A stretch of DNA of 64,000 nt from Akkermansia sp. (lineage in GTDB: Bacteria; Verrucomicrobiota; Verrucomicrobiia; Verrucomicrobiales; Akkermansiaceae). The notes under the pieces are model-generated. The model did no database searches and was not told the DNA's origin. It saw only the letters and a program-made list of their open reading frames with translations. Position 1 is the first letter of the stretch. Each line of letters begins with the position of its first letter. Both the position numbers and the translations under genes were made by a program. Shown here in pieces: positions 8,228-16,066 of this stretch. The DNA is taken from contig NZ_JAJBTT010000018.1 of the NCBI RefSeq assembly GCF_020860705.1, forward strand, positions 80,996-144,995, in the 5' to 3' direction.

Positions 8228-9892
8228 TTATCTCGCCAAAGTGGCGATGTAATAGCCCGCGATAACCGCGGTGCCGATCACGCCCGCAACGTTCGGTCCC
8301 ATGGCGTGCATGAGAAGGTAGTTGGAGGGATCGTACTTCTGGCCCACATTGTGGGAGACGCGGGCCGCCATCGGGACGGCGGAAACGCCTGCGGAACCGA
8401 TCAGGGGGTTGACCGGATTCTTGCGCCAGATGAGGTTCATGATCTTGGCGGCGATCACGCCGCCCGCGGTGGCTACGCCGAAGGCGACGATGCCCAGCAG
8501 AATGATCAGCAGCGTTTCCTTTTGCAGGAAGCGGTCCCCCTGCATCGTGAGGCCCACGGAGGTCCCCAGGAAGATGGTGACGATGTTGATGATTTCATTC
8601 TGAGAGGCCTGCACCAGGCGTTCCGTTACCTTGCATTCGCGCAGGAAGTTGCCCAGCATCAGCATGCCGATCAGCGGAGAAGCGTCCGGAATCAGCAGGA
8701 TGGTGACAATGGTGACCAGCACGGCGAAGAATAGTTTTTCACTCTTGCTGACCGTTCGCAAGGATTTCATGCGGATGACGCGCTCCTTCTTCGTGGTCAG
8801 CAGCGCCATGATGGGCGGCTGTATCAGCGGCACCAGGGCCATGTACGTGTACGCGGCCACGGCCACGGCGCCCAGCAGGTGCGGGGCCAGCTTCATCGTC
8901 AGGAAGATGGAGGTGGGACCGTCAGCACCGCCGATGATGCCGATGGAGGCGGCTTCATTCGGGTTGAAGCCCATGAACAGGGCCATGAAGAACGTGGCGG
9001 CCACGCCCACCTGGGCCGCGGCGCCCAGAAGAAGGGTGCGCGGTGCGGCAAGCAGCGGGCCGAAGTCCGTCAGGGCTCCCACGCCCAGGAAGATGATGGG
9101 CGGGAAAATTTCAGCCTTGATGCCCAGCCCGATCCAGTCGTACAGGCCGCCATGGATGGAGGTGACCAGTAGTTCCTGGGTGTGCTGGCCCACAGCCACG
9201 TATTTGCCCGCGGCGGAAACCACCAGGGGTTCCAGCTTCTGCGTTTTCAGGTCCACCGGAACCTGGTTGCCTTCCGTGTCAAAGTAATTGACGCCCTGCT
9301 GGCGGATAACGGTGGTGGTGCCTCCGCCGGTGAGCAGGTAGACCGGATCGTTGCCGTTGGCTTCCGTCACGTTCTGGAAATCCTTCAGGTTGGGATCCAC
9401 CGTCAGGCTGTCGTCACCCAGAAGGGCGGCGTCCGCCTTGGCTTTTTCCTGGGATTCCCGCACGGACTTGATCTGGGAAACGGTCAGCGGGCTGCCGGGG
9501 TAAACCTGCATGGGCTGCTGCATGTTTTCCAGATACTGGGCGCGGGCTTCAGGCGTGGTCAGGTTGGCCGGCACCTTGACAGGCGCCTGCTGAAGCGGAG
9601 CCACATGAACGCGCAGGTAGCCCACGTTGTTCAGGGACGTGGCGGTTACTTCCCCCTTTTCATTGGAGGAAATGACCTGCTGGTTCAGCTGGGTGATGAG
9701 CATTCCGTTGTCCGGAATGTTGGCGATGAGGGCGCCAAAGGCAATCGGAACCATCAGGAGCGGTTCATATTGCTTGGCCACACCCAGATACAGGAGCAGG
9801 ATGGCAATACCCCACATCCCTACCATTTGCCATGATAGGGAGAAGACGCCCATGCCCTGTAAAAAGGTGATTAATGAATCAAGAAGACCCAT
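8228..9892 (-). CDS. mmdB: Na+-translocating methylmalonyl-CoA decarboxylase, beta subunit
   Basis: Integral membrane subunit that decarboxylates carboxybiotin and couples this to Na+ export (OadB/MmdB/GcdB family). Typical blocks are LMVPIAFGALIANIP (46-60), IFPPIIFLGVGALTDFGPL (262-280), IIGGADGPTSIFLTMK (about 318-333) and the C-terminal SAGVSAVPMAARVS and HAMGPNVAGVIG segments. The protein has 554 residues against roughly 370-430 for most of the family. The excess is a polar block at about 63-245, inserted where other members have a short loop. The frame is intact, so this is a true insertion. It follows mmdC by 79 nt. Confidence 0.92.
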   Translation of the reverse strand: MGLLDSLITFLQGMGVFSLSWQMVGMWGIAILLLYLGVAKQYEPLLMVPIAFGALIANIPDNGMLITQLNQQVISSNEKGEVTATSLNNVGYLRVHVAPLQQAPVKVPANLTTPEARAQYLENMQQPMQVYPGSPLTVSQIKSVRESQEKAKADAALLGDDSLTVDPNLKDFQNVTEANGNDPVYLLTGGGTTTVIRQQGVNYFDTEGNQVPVDLKTQKLEPLVVSAAGKYVAVGQHTQELLVTSIHGGLYDWIGLGIKAEIFPPIIFLGVGALTDFGPLLAAPRTLLLGAAAQVGVAATFFMALFMGFNPNEAASIGIIGGADGPTSIFLTMKLAPHLLGAVAVAAYTYMALVPLIQPPIMALLTTKKERVIRMKSLRTVSKSEKLFFAVLVTIVTILLIPDASPLIGMLMLGNFLRECKVTERLVQASQNEIINIVTIFLGTSVGLTMQGDRFLQKETLLIILLGIVAFGVATAGGVIAAKIMNLIWRKNPVNPLIGSAGVSAVPMAARVSHNVGQKYDPSNYLLMHAMGPNVAGVIGTAVIAGYYIATLAR

Positions 9893-9971
9893 ATGGAATT
9901 ATTCTTGTAGCGGTTTGTAGTCTGAGCCGGAGTCCGGAACCGTTGCCGGTACCGGGCTGCTGCCGCCGGGA

Positions 9972-10379
9972 TTAACCGATCTTGGCCAGCGCCTGTCCTT
10001 CCTGAACCGTGTCGCCCGCGTTCACGCAGAAGGCGGTGAGCGTACCGGAGGCGGGAGCGTAGATGATGGTGTTCATCTTCATGGCTTCCAGGGTCAGGAT
10101 CTGGTCTCCGGCCTTCACGGGGGTGCCTGCGGCCACGTCCAGGGAAACGACCTTGCCGGCAAGCGGGCTGGGGACGTCGCCTGCGCCGGCGGCGGCAGGT
10201 GCGGGAGCCGGGGCAGGAGCGGGCGCCGGAGCGGCAACGGGGGCGGAAGCCGCAGGAGCAGGGGCCGGGGCAGGAACAGGAGCGGGCGCGGGAGCCGCCG
10301 TGGTGGAGGATACCTGGTCCAGGAGTTCTACGGATACGTCAAATACCTTGCCGTCAACGGTGATGCGAAGTTTCTTCAT
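9972..10379 (-). CDS. mmdC: Biotin carboxyl carrier subunit of methylmalonyl-CoA decarboxylase
   Basis: Small soluble carrier that shuttles CO2 on biotin from the carboxyltransferase MmdA to the membrane subunit MmdB. 135 residues in three parts: a short N-terminal segment (MKKLRITVDGKVFDVSVELL), a long flexible Ala/Pro linker (about 25-67), and a biotinyl domain with the canonical EAMKMNT motif, Lys101 being the biotinylation site. The linker DNA is a low-complexity GC-rich repeat and may vary in length between strains. It lies between mmdD and mmdB in the usual operon order. Confidence 0.94.
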   Translation of the reverse strand: MKKLRITVDGKVFDVSVELLDQVSSTTAAPAPAPVPAPAPAPAASAPVAAPAPAPAPAPAPAAAGAGDVPSPLAGKVVSLDVAAGTPVKAGDQILTLEAMKMNTIIYAPASGTLTAFCVNAGDTVQEGQALAKIG

Positions 10380-10458
10380 AATAATGTATGGTATGGAATG
10401 TTAAGTTAAATGGTTCCCGCCGGAAGGGCGGGGGATAAGGGTGAATAGTACAAGTGGC

Positions 10459-10917
10459 TCAATGGGTAGGCCGGATGCGGTGGGAGGCGAAGATTTCCGC
10501 CCTTCCCGCTGCCGCATAGCCGGAGCCCGGGGATTGCTTGATTTCCACGATGCGGTGGCTCAGGCCGTCCAGGCCCGCGTCCACGGCGGCGGAGATGACG
10601 GCCACCATTTCCGGCGTAAGCTCCGTCATGGCGGAGTCCACGGCGGCGGAGAGGATGGCGAGCATTTCCGGAGTCATTCCCGGCTTTCCCGCTGCCGCGG
10701 AAGCGGCGGCAGGAGCAGGTACGGGAGTGGAAACGGGTGCGGCGGCCCTGGCTTTGGCCTTGTTCTGAATGGAGGCGGCAATGGAGCCGCTGATGGTCAG
10801 AATGACGGCCAGGCCACCCAGGCACATCATGACCACCATGATGCCGACAAGCTGGTAGTCCAGATTGTCCATGATGTTGGCCATGCCCTGTGCAAAGGCG
10901 AGTGCTGTGAGTAACAT
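10459..10917 (-). CDS. mmdD: Sodium pump decarboxylase gamma/delta subunit (OadG-like)
   Basis: Small membrane anchor that holds the decarboxylase complex together. 152 residues: one transmembrane helix at about 22-47 (LVGIMVVMMCLGGLAVILTI), an Ala/Pro linker, and a C-terminal region ending VEIKQSPGSGYAAAGRAEIFASHRIR. That tail resembles the conserved tail of these subunits that contacts the carboxyltransferase. Recognition rests on size, topology, tail and position between the alpha and carrier genes. Confidence 0.8.
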   Translation of the reverse strand: MLLTALAFAQGMANIMDNLDYQLVGIMVVMMCLGGLAVILTISGSIAASIQNKAKARAAAPVSTPVPAPAAASAAAGKPGMTPEMLAILSAAVDSAMTELTPEMVAVISAAVDAGLDGLSHRIVEIKQSPGSGYAAAGRAEIFASHRIRPTH

Positions 10918-10938
10918 ATGAATCCGTTAAGATGGATG

Positions 10939-12504
10939 TTAAAGCGGAATGTTGCCGTGCTTCTTGGCGGGACGCACTTCCTTCTTGTTCAGCAGGGTGC
11001 GCAGGGCAAAGGCGATCTTGGCGCGGGTTTCTTCCGGATTGATGACTTCCGTGATCTGGCCCATGCCGGCCGCAACGTACGGGTTGTAGAAGGCTTCCCG
11101 GTATTCTTCCAGAAGCTCTCCCTGGCGCTTGGCCTTTTCCGCCGGGTCTTCCACCGCTTTCAGTTCACGGCCGTAAAGCACCGGAACGGCGCCTTCCGCC
11201 CCCATCACGGCGATTTCCGCACCGGGCCAGGCGAAGACGGCGTCCGCGCCCAGGTCCTTGCAGCACATGGCGATGTAGGCGCCGCCGTAGGCCTTGCGCA
11301 TGATCAGGGTGACCTTGGGCACCGTGGCCTGGGAGTAGGCGAAGATGAGCTTGGCGCCGTGGCGGATGATGCCACCGCGTTCCTGGTTCTTGCCGGGCAG
11401 GAAGCCGGGCACGTCCACCAGGTTCACCAACGGAATGTTGAAAGCGTTGCAGAAACGGATGAAGCGGGCGGCCTTGTCGGAAGAGTCGATGTCCAGGCAG
11501 CCGGCCTTTACGTTGGGCTGGTTGGCGATGATGCCGACCACTACGCCGCAGACGCGGCCGAAGCCGACGACGACGTTCTTGGCAAAGTCCTTGTGCACTT
11601 CCAGGAAGTCCCCGTTATCCACCAGGCGGGAGATGATGGGCTGCACGTCCAGAGGCGTGCGGTTGTCCCCGGGAATGAGGTCGCTCATGCCTTCGTCCGC
11701 GCTCAGGTCAAGCGGGGTGTCCAGCTTGTGGGGCGGTTCTTCCGTGTTGTTGGAAGGAAGGAAGGAAAGGAGCCTCTTCAGGATGTCCATGGCGTGCGCG
11801 TCGCTGTCCGCCACAAAGTGGACGTTTCCGGAAACGGAAGCATGGATGGCCGCGGAGCCGATGTCGTCCATCGTGCACTTTTCATACGTGACCTGTTCAA
11901 TCACCTTGGGACCGGTGATGTACATGCCGGCGTTGCCGGAATTGCGCATGATGATGAAGTCCGTCAGGGCGGGGGAATAGGCTGCGCCGCCTGCGCAGGG
12001 CCCCAGGATCATGGAGATCTGCGGAACCACGCCGGAAGCCAGCACGTTGTTGTAGAACACCTGGGCATAGCCGGACAGGGCCGCCACGCCTTCCTGCAGG
12101 CGCGCGCCGCCGGAGTCGTTCACCGTCACCATCGGGATGCCGGCCTTCAGGGCGTACTTCTGGGCATCCGCGATTTTCATGGCGTGCATGTAGCCGAGGG
12201 AGCCGCCCTGGGCCAGGAAGTCGGAAGCGGCGCAGGCGACCGGACGGCCGTTCACCAAGCCGAAGCCGGAAACGACGCCGTCACCGGGGATTTCCTTCTT
12301 GCCCATGCCGAAGTTGTGGCAGTTGTGGCGCACATGCATGCCGATTTCCGAGAAGGTGCCTTCTTCAAAAAGGTACCCCATGCGGTCACGGGCGGTCATT
12401 TCGCCCTTTTCGTGTCTCTTGTCGATCTTTTCCTGACCGCCGCTGAGGATAACCTTCCTGCGGCGGTTGTTCAGATCGTCAATCAATTTGGGATCAATAG
12501 CCAT
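10939..12504 (-). CDS. mmdA: Methylmalonyl-CoA decarboxylase alpha subunit (carboxyltransferase)
   Basis: Transfers the carboxyl group of methylmalonyl-CoA to biotin on MmdC, releasing propionyl-CoA. The 521-residue protein is a full-length acyl-CoA carboxylase beta-type carboxyltransferase with two crotonase-like halves. Visible motifs are DRMGYLFEEGTFSEIG (40-55), NDSGGARLQEG (129-139), GPCAGGAAYSPALTDF near 178-193, and in the second half DVPGFLPGKNQERGGIIRHGAK. The same fold serves propionyl-CoA carboxylase. The decarboxylase role follows from the neighbouring OadB- and OadG-type subunits and the absence of a biotin carboxylase gene. Confidence 0.93.
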   Translation of the reverse strand: MAIDPKLIDDLNNRRRKVILSGGQEKIDKRHEKGEMTARDRMGYLFEEGTFSEIGMHVRHNCHNFGMGKKEIPGDGVVSGFGLVNGRPVACAASDFLAQGGSLGYMHAMKIADAQKYALKAGIPMVTVNDSGGARLQEGVAALSGYAQVFYNNVLASGVVPQISMILGPCAGGAAYSPALTDFIIMRNSGNAGMYITGPKVIEQVTYEKCTMDDIGSAAIHASVSGNVHFVADSDAHAMDILKRLLSFLPSNNTEEPPHKLDTPLDLSADEGMSDLIPGDNRTPLDVQPIISRLVDNGDFLEVHKDFAKNVVVGFGRVCGVVVGIIANQPNVKAGCLDIDSSDKAARFIRFCNAFNIPLVNLVDVPGFLPGKNQERGGIIRHGAKLIFAYSQATVPKVTLIMRKAYGGAYIAMCCKDLGADAVFAWPGAEIAVMGAEGAVPVLYGRELKAVEDPAEKAKRQGELLEEYREAFYNPYVAAGMGQITEVINPEETRAKIAFALRTLLNKKEVRPAKKHGNIPL

Positions 12505-12535
12505 TGGTATAGTGGTATGGTGGATTCGGAGAATG

Positions 12536-12958
12536 TTACTTGCCGCATCCGCAGCTGCCGGGGTGCTGGCAGAATTCAGTCAGTACGCCGAAGGTGCATT
12601 TGGGGTGCAGGAAGGTGACCTGCGTATTGTGCGCGCCGGGAACGGGCGGATCGTTCAGCACGGTCAGGCCTGCGTTCTTGGCCTGGGAGATGTTGTCAGC
12701 AATATCGTTGGTCTTGAAAGCGATGTGGTTGATGCCTTCCCCTTTTTTCTCAATAGCCTTGGCGATGGCGCTTTCCGGAGAGGTGGGTTCGAGCAGTTCG
12801 ATATGGACTCCGGCAACGTCAAACATGGCGACGCGCACCTTTTGCGTGGGCACTTCCTCAATGTGGGGCTCTCCGAGGCCGAGTGCGTCACGATAATAGG
12901 GAATGGTGGCGTCAAGGCTCTTGACGGCGATGCCGATATGGTCAATTTGTTGAATCAT
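12536..12958 (-). CDS. mce: Methylmalonyl-CoA epimerase
   Basis: Interconverts (R)- and (S)-methylmalonyl-CoA, linking methylmalonyl-CoA mutase to the decarboxylase. Vicinal-oxygen-chelate fold protein; 140 residues from the ATG at 12958. Metal-ligand regions are visible: QIDHIGIAVKSLDATIPYY at the N-terminus, HIELLEP near 50 and GINHIAFKTNDI near 72. It ends in an unusual HPGSCGCGK. An ATG at 13015 would add 19 residues with no family match. First gene of the propionate operon; the mutase itself is not in the window. Confidence 0.9.
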   Translation of the reverse strand: MIQQIDHIGIAVKSLDATIPYYRDALGLGEPHIEEVPTQKVRVAMFDVAGVHIELLEPTSPESAIAKAIEKKGEGINHIAFKTNDIADNISQAKNAGLTVLNDPPVPGAHNTQVTFLHPKCTFGVLTEFCQHPGSCGCGK

Positions 12959-13123
12959 ATGCGTATGATGGTTGTAGGGAATGCAGGTGGAAGCCTGCAA
13001 TACATCAGGAGCCATTAAAGCGGATTTTTTTTAGATGTGAAGCGAAAAGCGGAAAAATGGCGAAATCGCGGCCGCTCCGTTTCACCTGCTTGATTGCCCC
13101 GGAAGATCAGGTATGGTAGGGGC

Positions 13124-14662
13124 ATGTTCAAGAGGGGATTATCTGTGTTATTCTTTCTGGCGGCGTGGCTTTCCGCTGCTCCGGCTTATGAGTTGCAGCC
13201 CGCGCATGTGGCCGTGGTTTACAATGGGAAGTCGGAGCTGAGCCGCCGCATGGCCAGGGAGTATGCGCAGGCGCGCGGCGTACCGGAAGAGAACCTGGTT
13301 GCCCTGGACTGTCCCACGGCCAATGAGATTTCCCGGAAGGAATATGAGGACCTTGTCCGCGCCCCCCTGCTGCGGACGGCACGGGAGCAGCGGTGGTGGA
13401 CGCCTTCCGGCATTGCCTCCGCCCCCATGATGGACCGGAAGATTTTTGCGCTGGTGCTGATGGCGGACCTGCCGATGAAGATAAGGCATGAAACGCCCGT
13501 GCCCCCTCCCGGGAAGGATATCAACCAGATGCAGACGGACCGCGCCGCCGTGGATTCCGAGCTGGCGCTGCTGGCCGTGGACGGCTATGAGAAAAAGTCC
13601 TGGTTGAGGAACCCTTATTTTGACAAAAAGGAGGATTTTGTGGGGGCCGGTTTTCCCACGTTTCTGGTGTGCCGCCTGGACGGCCTGACGGCGGATACCT
13701 GCATGCGGCTGGTCAGGGAACCCGCCGCCGTGGAGAAGAATGGCCTGTGGGGCTGGGCCGTGGTGGACCGGGGCGGTCCCTACGCCCAGGGAGACCAGTG
13801 GCTGGACGCGGTGTTCCGGCGCGTGCGGGAGGCGGGCATTCCCGCTTACCTGGACGATTGGCCCCAGACCCTGCCGGAGAAATTCCCGCTGAGCCGGGAC
13901 ACCGCGCTTTACTGCGGCTGGTACACGGGAAATGCGAACGGTCCGTTCACGGATCCCTCCTTCCGCTTCCGGCCCGGAGCGGTAGCCATGCACCTGCATT
14001 CCTACAGCGCCTCCGATTTCAAGGTTCCCGGCAGGGGGTGGAGTTCCGCGCTGCTGGAGAAGGGGGCGGACGTGACGGTGGGGAACGTATATGAGCCGTT
14101 CCTGGGCGCCTGCCACCGCTTTGACATTTTTGTGGACCGGCTGCTGGACGGCTATACCGTGGCGGAAGCTTCCTGGATGAGCATGCCGGTGCTGTCCTGG
14201 CAGGGGGTAGTGTTCGGGGATCCCCTGTACCGTCCGTACGCCCGCATGAAGGACATGGACGTGAAACCGACGGAGGAGGACCGCTATTTCCAGGGCTGGT
14301 GGGCTTCCCTCGTGCAGTTCGGAGACCGCTGGCAGGACCGTTCCGCGCGCCTGGCGGAGTCCGCCCGGAAGGCCCCCTCCTCCTGCCTTTATGAAGCGCT
14401 GGCCCTGGAATACCTGTACCGGAAGGATCCGGGACAGGCCGGCAAGCTGGTTTCCACGGCGCTGGCCGGAGCTTCCGACGACCGCACCCGCAGCCGTCTT
14501 CTGCTGGAATCCCTGCTGGTGGACCGCGTCCAGGGCGGGGACAAGGCGTGCCTGCTGCGGATGGACGGTGTCCGCGCCCTCATGTCTTCCTCCGCCTTCC
14601 TTCCGGCGCTGGAGGAATGGCGCCGCAGGCTGTCCCCTCCGCCGGCCCCTCCGAAAAAATAA
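13124..14662 (+). CDS. TIGR03790-type exosortase-associated secreted protein
   Basis: 512-residue exported protein of no known biochemical function. The TIGR03790 family is known to occur only in species that carry exosortase. Features seen: a signal peptide at 1-21 (MFKRGLSVLFFLAAWLSAAPA), an early VAVVYNGKSELSRRMAREYA block, FALVLMADLPMKIRH near 105-120, and GWYTGNANGPF plus HLHSYSASDFK near 270-310. The start at 13124 is chosen over 13094 because an AGGGG Shine-Dalgarno lies just upstream and the signal peptide begins there. It stands alone, divergent from the propionate operon. Family assignment is from memory of its motifs. Confidence 0.7.
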   Translation: MFKRGLSVLFFLAAWLSAAPAYELQPAHVAVVYNGKSELSRRMAREYAQARGVPEENLVALDCPTANEISRKEYEDLVRAPLLRTAREQRWWTPSGIASAPMMDRKIFALVLMADLPMKIRHETPVPPPGKDINQMQTDRAAVDSELALLAVDGYEKKSWLRNPYFDKKEDFVGAGFPTFLVCRLDGLTADTCMRLVREPAAVEKNGLWGWAVVDRGGPYAQGDQWLDAVFRRVREAGIPAYLDDWPQTLPEKFPLSRDTALYCGWYTGNANGPFTDPSFRFRPGAVAMHLHSYSASDFKVPGRGWSSALLEKGADVTVGNVYEPFLGACHRFDIFVDRLLDGYTVAEASWMSMPVLSWQGVVFGDPLYRPYARMKDMDVKPTEEDRYFQGWWASLVQFGDRWQDRSARLAESARKAPSSCLYEALALEYLYRKDPGQAGKLVSTALAGASDDRTRSRLLLESLLVDRVQGGDKACLLRMDGVRALMSSSAFLPALEEWRRRLSPPPAPPKK

Positions 14663-14772
14663 AATTGAGGCCGTACGGCAAATTTGGATTGCCTTTTAGG
14701 GGATTATGGCCCATATTCTGCGTCCCGTAAGTTTTCCTTTTACTGATATTCACCAGCAATAGATAACACAAG

Positions 14773-15120
14773 ATGAACATTATCAACAAAATCGAGCAAG
14801 AGCAACTCAAGGCGGATGTGACCCCATTTAACGTAGGTGATACCATCAAGGTTCACACTCGTGTTATTGAAGGCGGCAAGGAACGTATCCAGATTTTCCA
14901 GGGCATCGTGATCGCCAAGCGCGGTTCCGGCATCAATGAAGCTTTCACGGTCCGCAAGATTTCCTACGGTGAAGGCGTGGAACGCGTGTTCCCCCTGCAC
15001 ACCCCCCGCATCGCCAAGATTGAAGTCGTGAACCGCGGCAAGGTCCGCCGTGCCAAGCTTCACTACCTCCGCGGCCGTATCGGCAAGGATGCCATGATCG
15101 TGAAGTCCGCCAACCGGTAA
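14773..15120 (+). CDS. rplS: 50S ribosomal protein L19
   Basis: Large-subunit protein at the 30S-50S interface. The 115-residue length is standard. It has the family blocks [26 protein letters not shown] split across residues 19-45, [18 protein letters not shown] (61-78) and the C-terminal [14 protein letters not shown]. Often found with trmD and rimM, but here it is alone and followed by its own terminator. No clear Shine-Dalgarno precedes the ATG. Confidence 0.97.
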   Translation: MNIINKIEQEQLKADVTPFNVGDTIKVHTRVIEGGKERIQIFQGIVIAKRGSGINEAFTVRKISYGEGVERVFPLHTPRIAKIEVVNRGKVRRAKLHYLRGRIGKDAMIVKSANR

Positions 15121-15145
15121 TCGGAAAAATTGCTATTTTTGCTGG

Positions 15146-15177
15146 CCCGGCCCGCCGTGAGGCGAGGCCGGGTTTTT
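15146..15177 (+). terminator. Rho-independent terminator of rplS
   Basis: Stem cccggcc (15146-15152) with ggccggg (15166-15172) followed by TTTTT, 25 nt after the rplS stop codon. Confidence 0.9.
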
Positions 15178-15296
15178 ATATTCCTGTGGCGTGGATGTTT
15201 CAGGGGAAGAAGGGCGGGATGATTCCTTTTTTCCTAGGGAAGTAAAGGGAAGAGGGAGCTCCGTCCGTCACTTTTTCCTGACGGCGGCTTGTTGAT

Positions 15297-16061
15297 CTAT
15301 TTTGCCGCCAGCGGCAGCATTTTTCTGCTGCGGAAATCAAGATAAAACACCATCAAGGTGGAAAACAGGATGCCCAACATCAGGACGATGCCGTTATAAA
15401 TAAAGGTATCCTTCACGGACAGGACAATGGACTGGAAGCCTTCCTGAATGCTTTCCAGACTCAGGGAATCCTTTTCCTCGTTCCATTCCTGGAACACGTT
15501 CATGAAAGTCATGAGAGGGAGGAAAAAGGTACCGAGGAATGTCAACAGGGTGACTGGCACGCTAACAGCCCAGGCTGTCCAGATGAGAACGGCCCCTCCA
15601 GTCCGGCTACTACCCGTGGAAAGAACGGAATTGATGTTAAGCAGGGCTTCCAAGGGTCTCCACAGGTTGACAATGGGAAGGAAGAAGGAAAGGATGCATT
15701 CTCCCGGACTCATGCGCATGAGAGTTCCTCCGACGCGCCGGGCATCCGCGGCCAGACGGTAAATCATCAAAAACCAGCAGACCAAGCATCCCAGGGAGGC
15801 CAGGGAAAGCAAGTACGCCAGATTGGCGTTCCATGCCGGGGAATAGGAAACATATTCCGGTTGTCCCCCTGTTTGCCCGGAAACTGCGTCGGAAATGAGC
15901 TGGTTGATCATTTCCCTGAGGGTGTCCTGTATCTGTGAGACCTGGAAGAAAATGACGTGGGCTGTTCCGGCAATGAGGACCAGGGAAAATATTCCCAGAA
16001 GAATAGGCAGCGCTTTTCCTGACCTGAAAAGAAGACGCTGTTGATGGACGGAAGATGCCAT
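15297..16061 (-). CDS. DUF4328-like four-helix membrane protein
   Basis: 254-residue membrane protein with helices near 17-36, 82-102, 150-178 and 220-243. The segment with WFLMIYRLAADARRVGG, MSPGECILSFFLPIVNLWRPLEAL resembles DUF4328, whose members have no assigned function. It begins 5 nt after the stop of the pseudokinase-discoidin gene, so the two are likely co-transcribed and perhaps act together at the membrane. No catalytic motif is visible. Confidence 0.65.
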   Translation of the reverse strand: MASSVHQQRLLFRSGKALPILLGIFSLVLIAGTAHVIFFQVSQIQDTLREMINQLISDAVSGQTGGQPEYVSYSPAWNANLAYLLSLASLGCLVCWFLMIYRLAADARRVGGTLMRMSPGECILSFFLPIVNLWRPLEALLNINSVLSTGSSRTGGAVLIWTAWAVSVPVTLLTFLGTFFLPLMTFMNVFQEWNEEKDSLSLESIQEGFQSIVLSVKDTFIYNGIVLMLGILFSTLMVFYLDFRSRKMLPLAAK

Positions 16062-16066
16062 GGATA

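Noticed and set aside
10918..12618. A 566-codon plus-strand frame
   Set aside because: Exactly antisense to mmdA, with the His/Gly/Val-rich composition expected of the shadow of a GC-rich gene.
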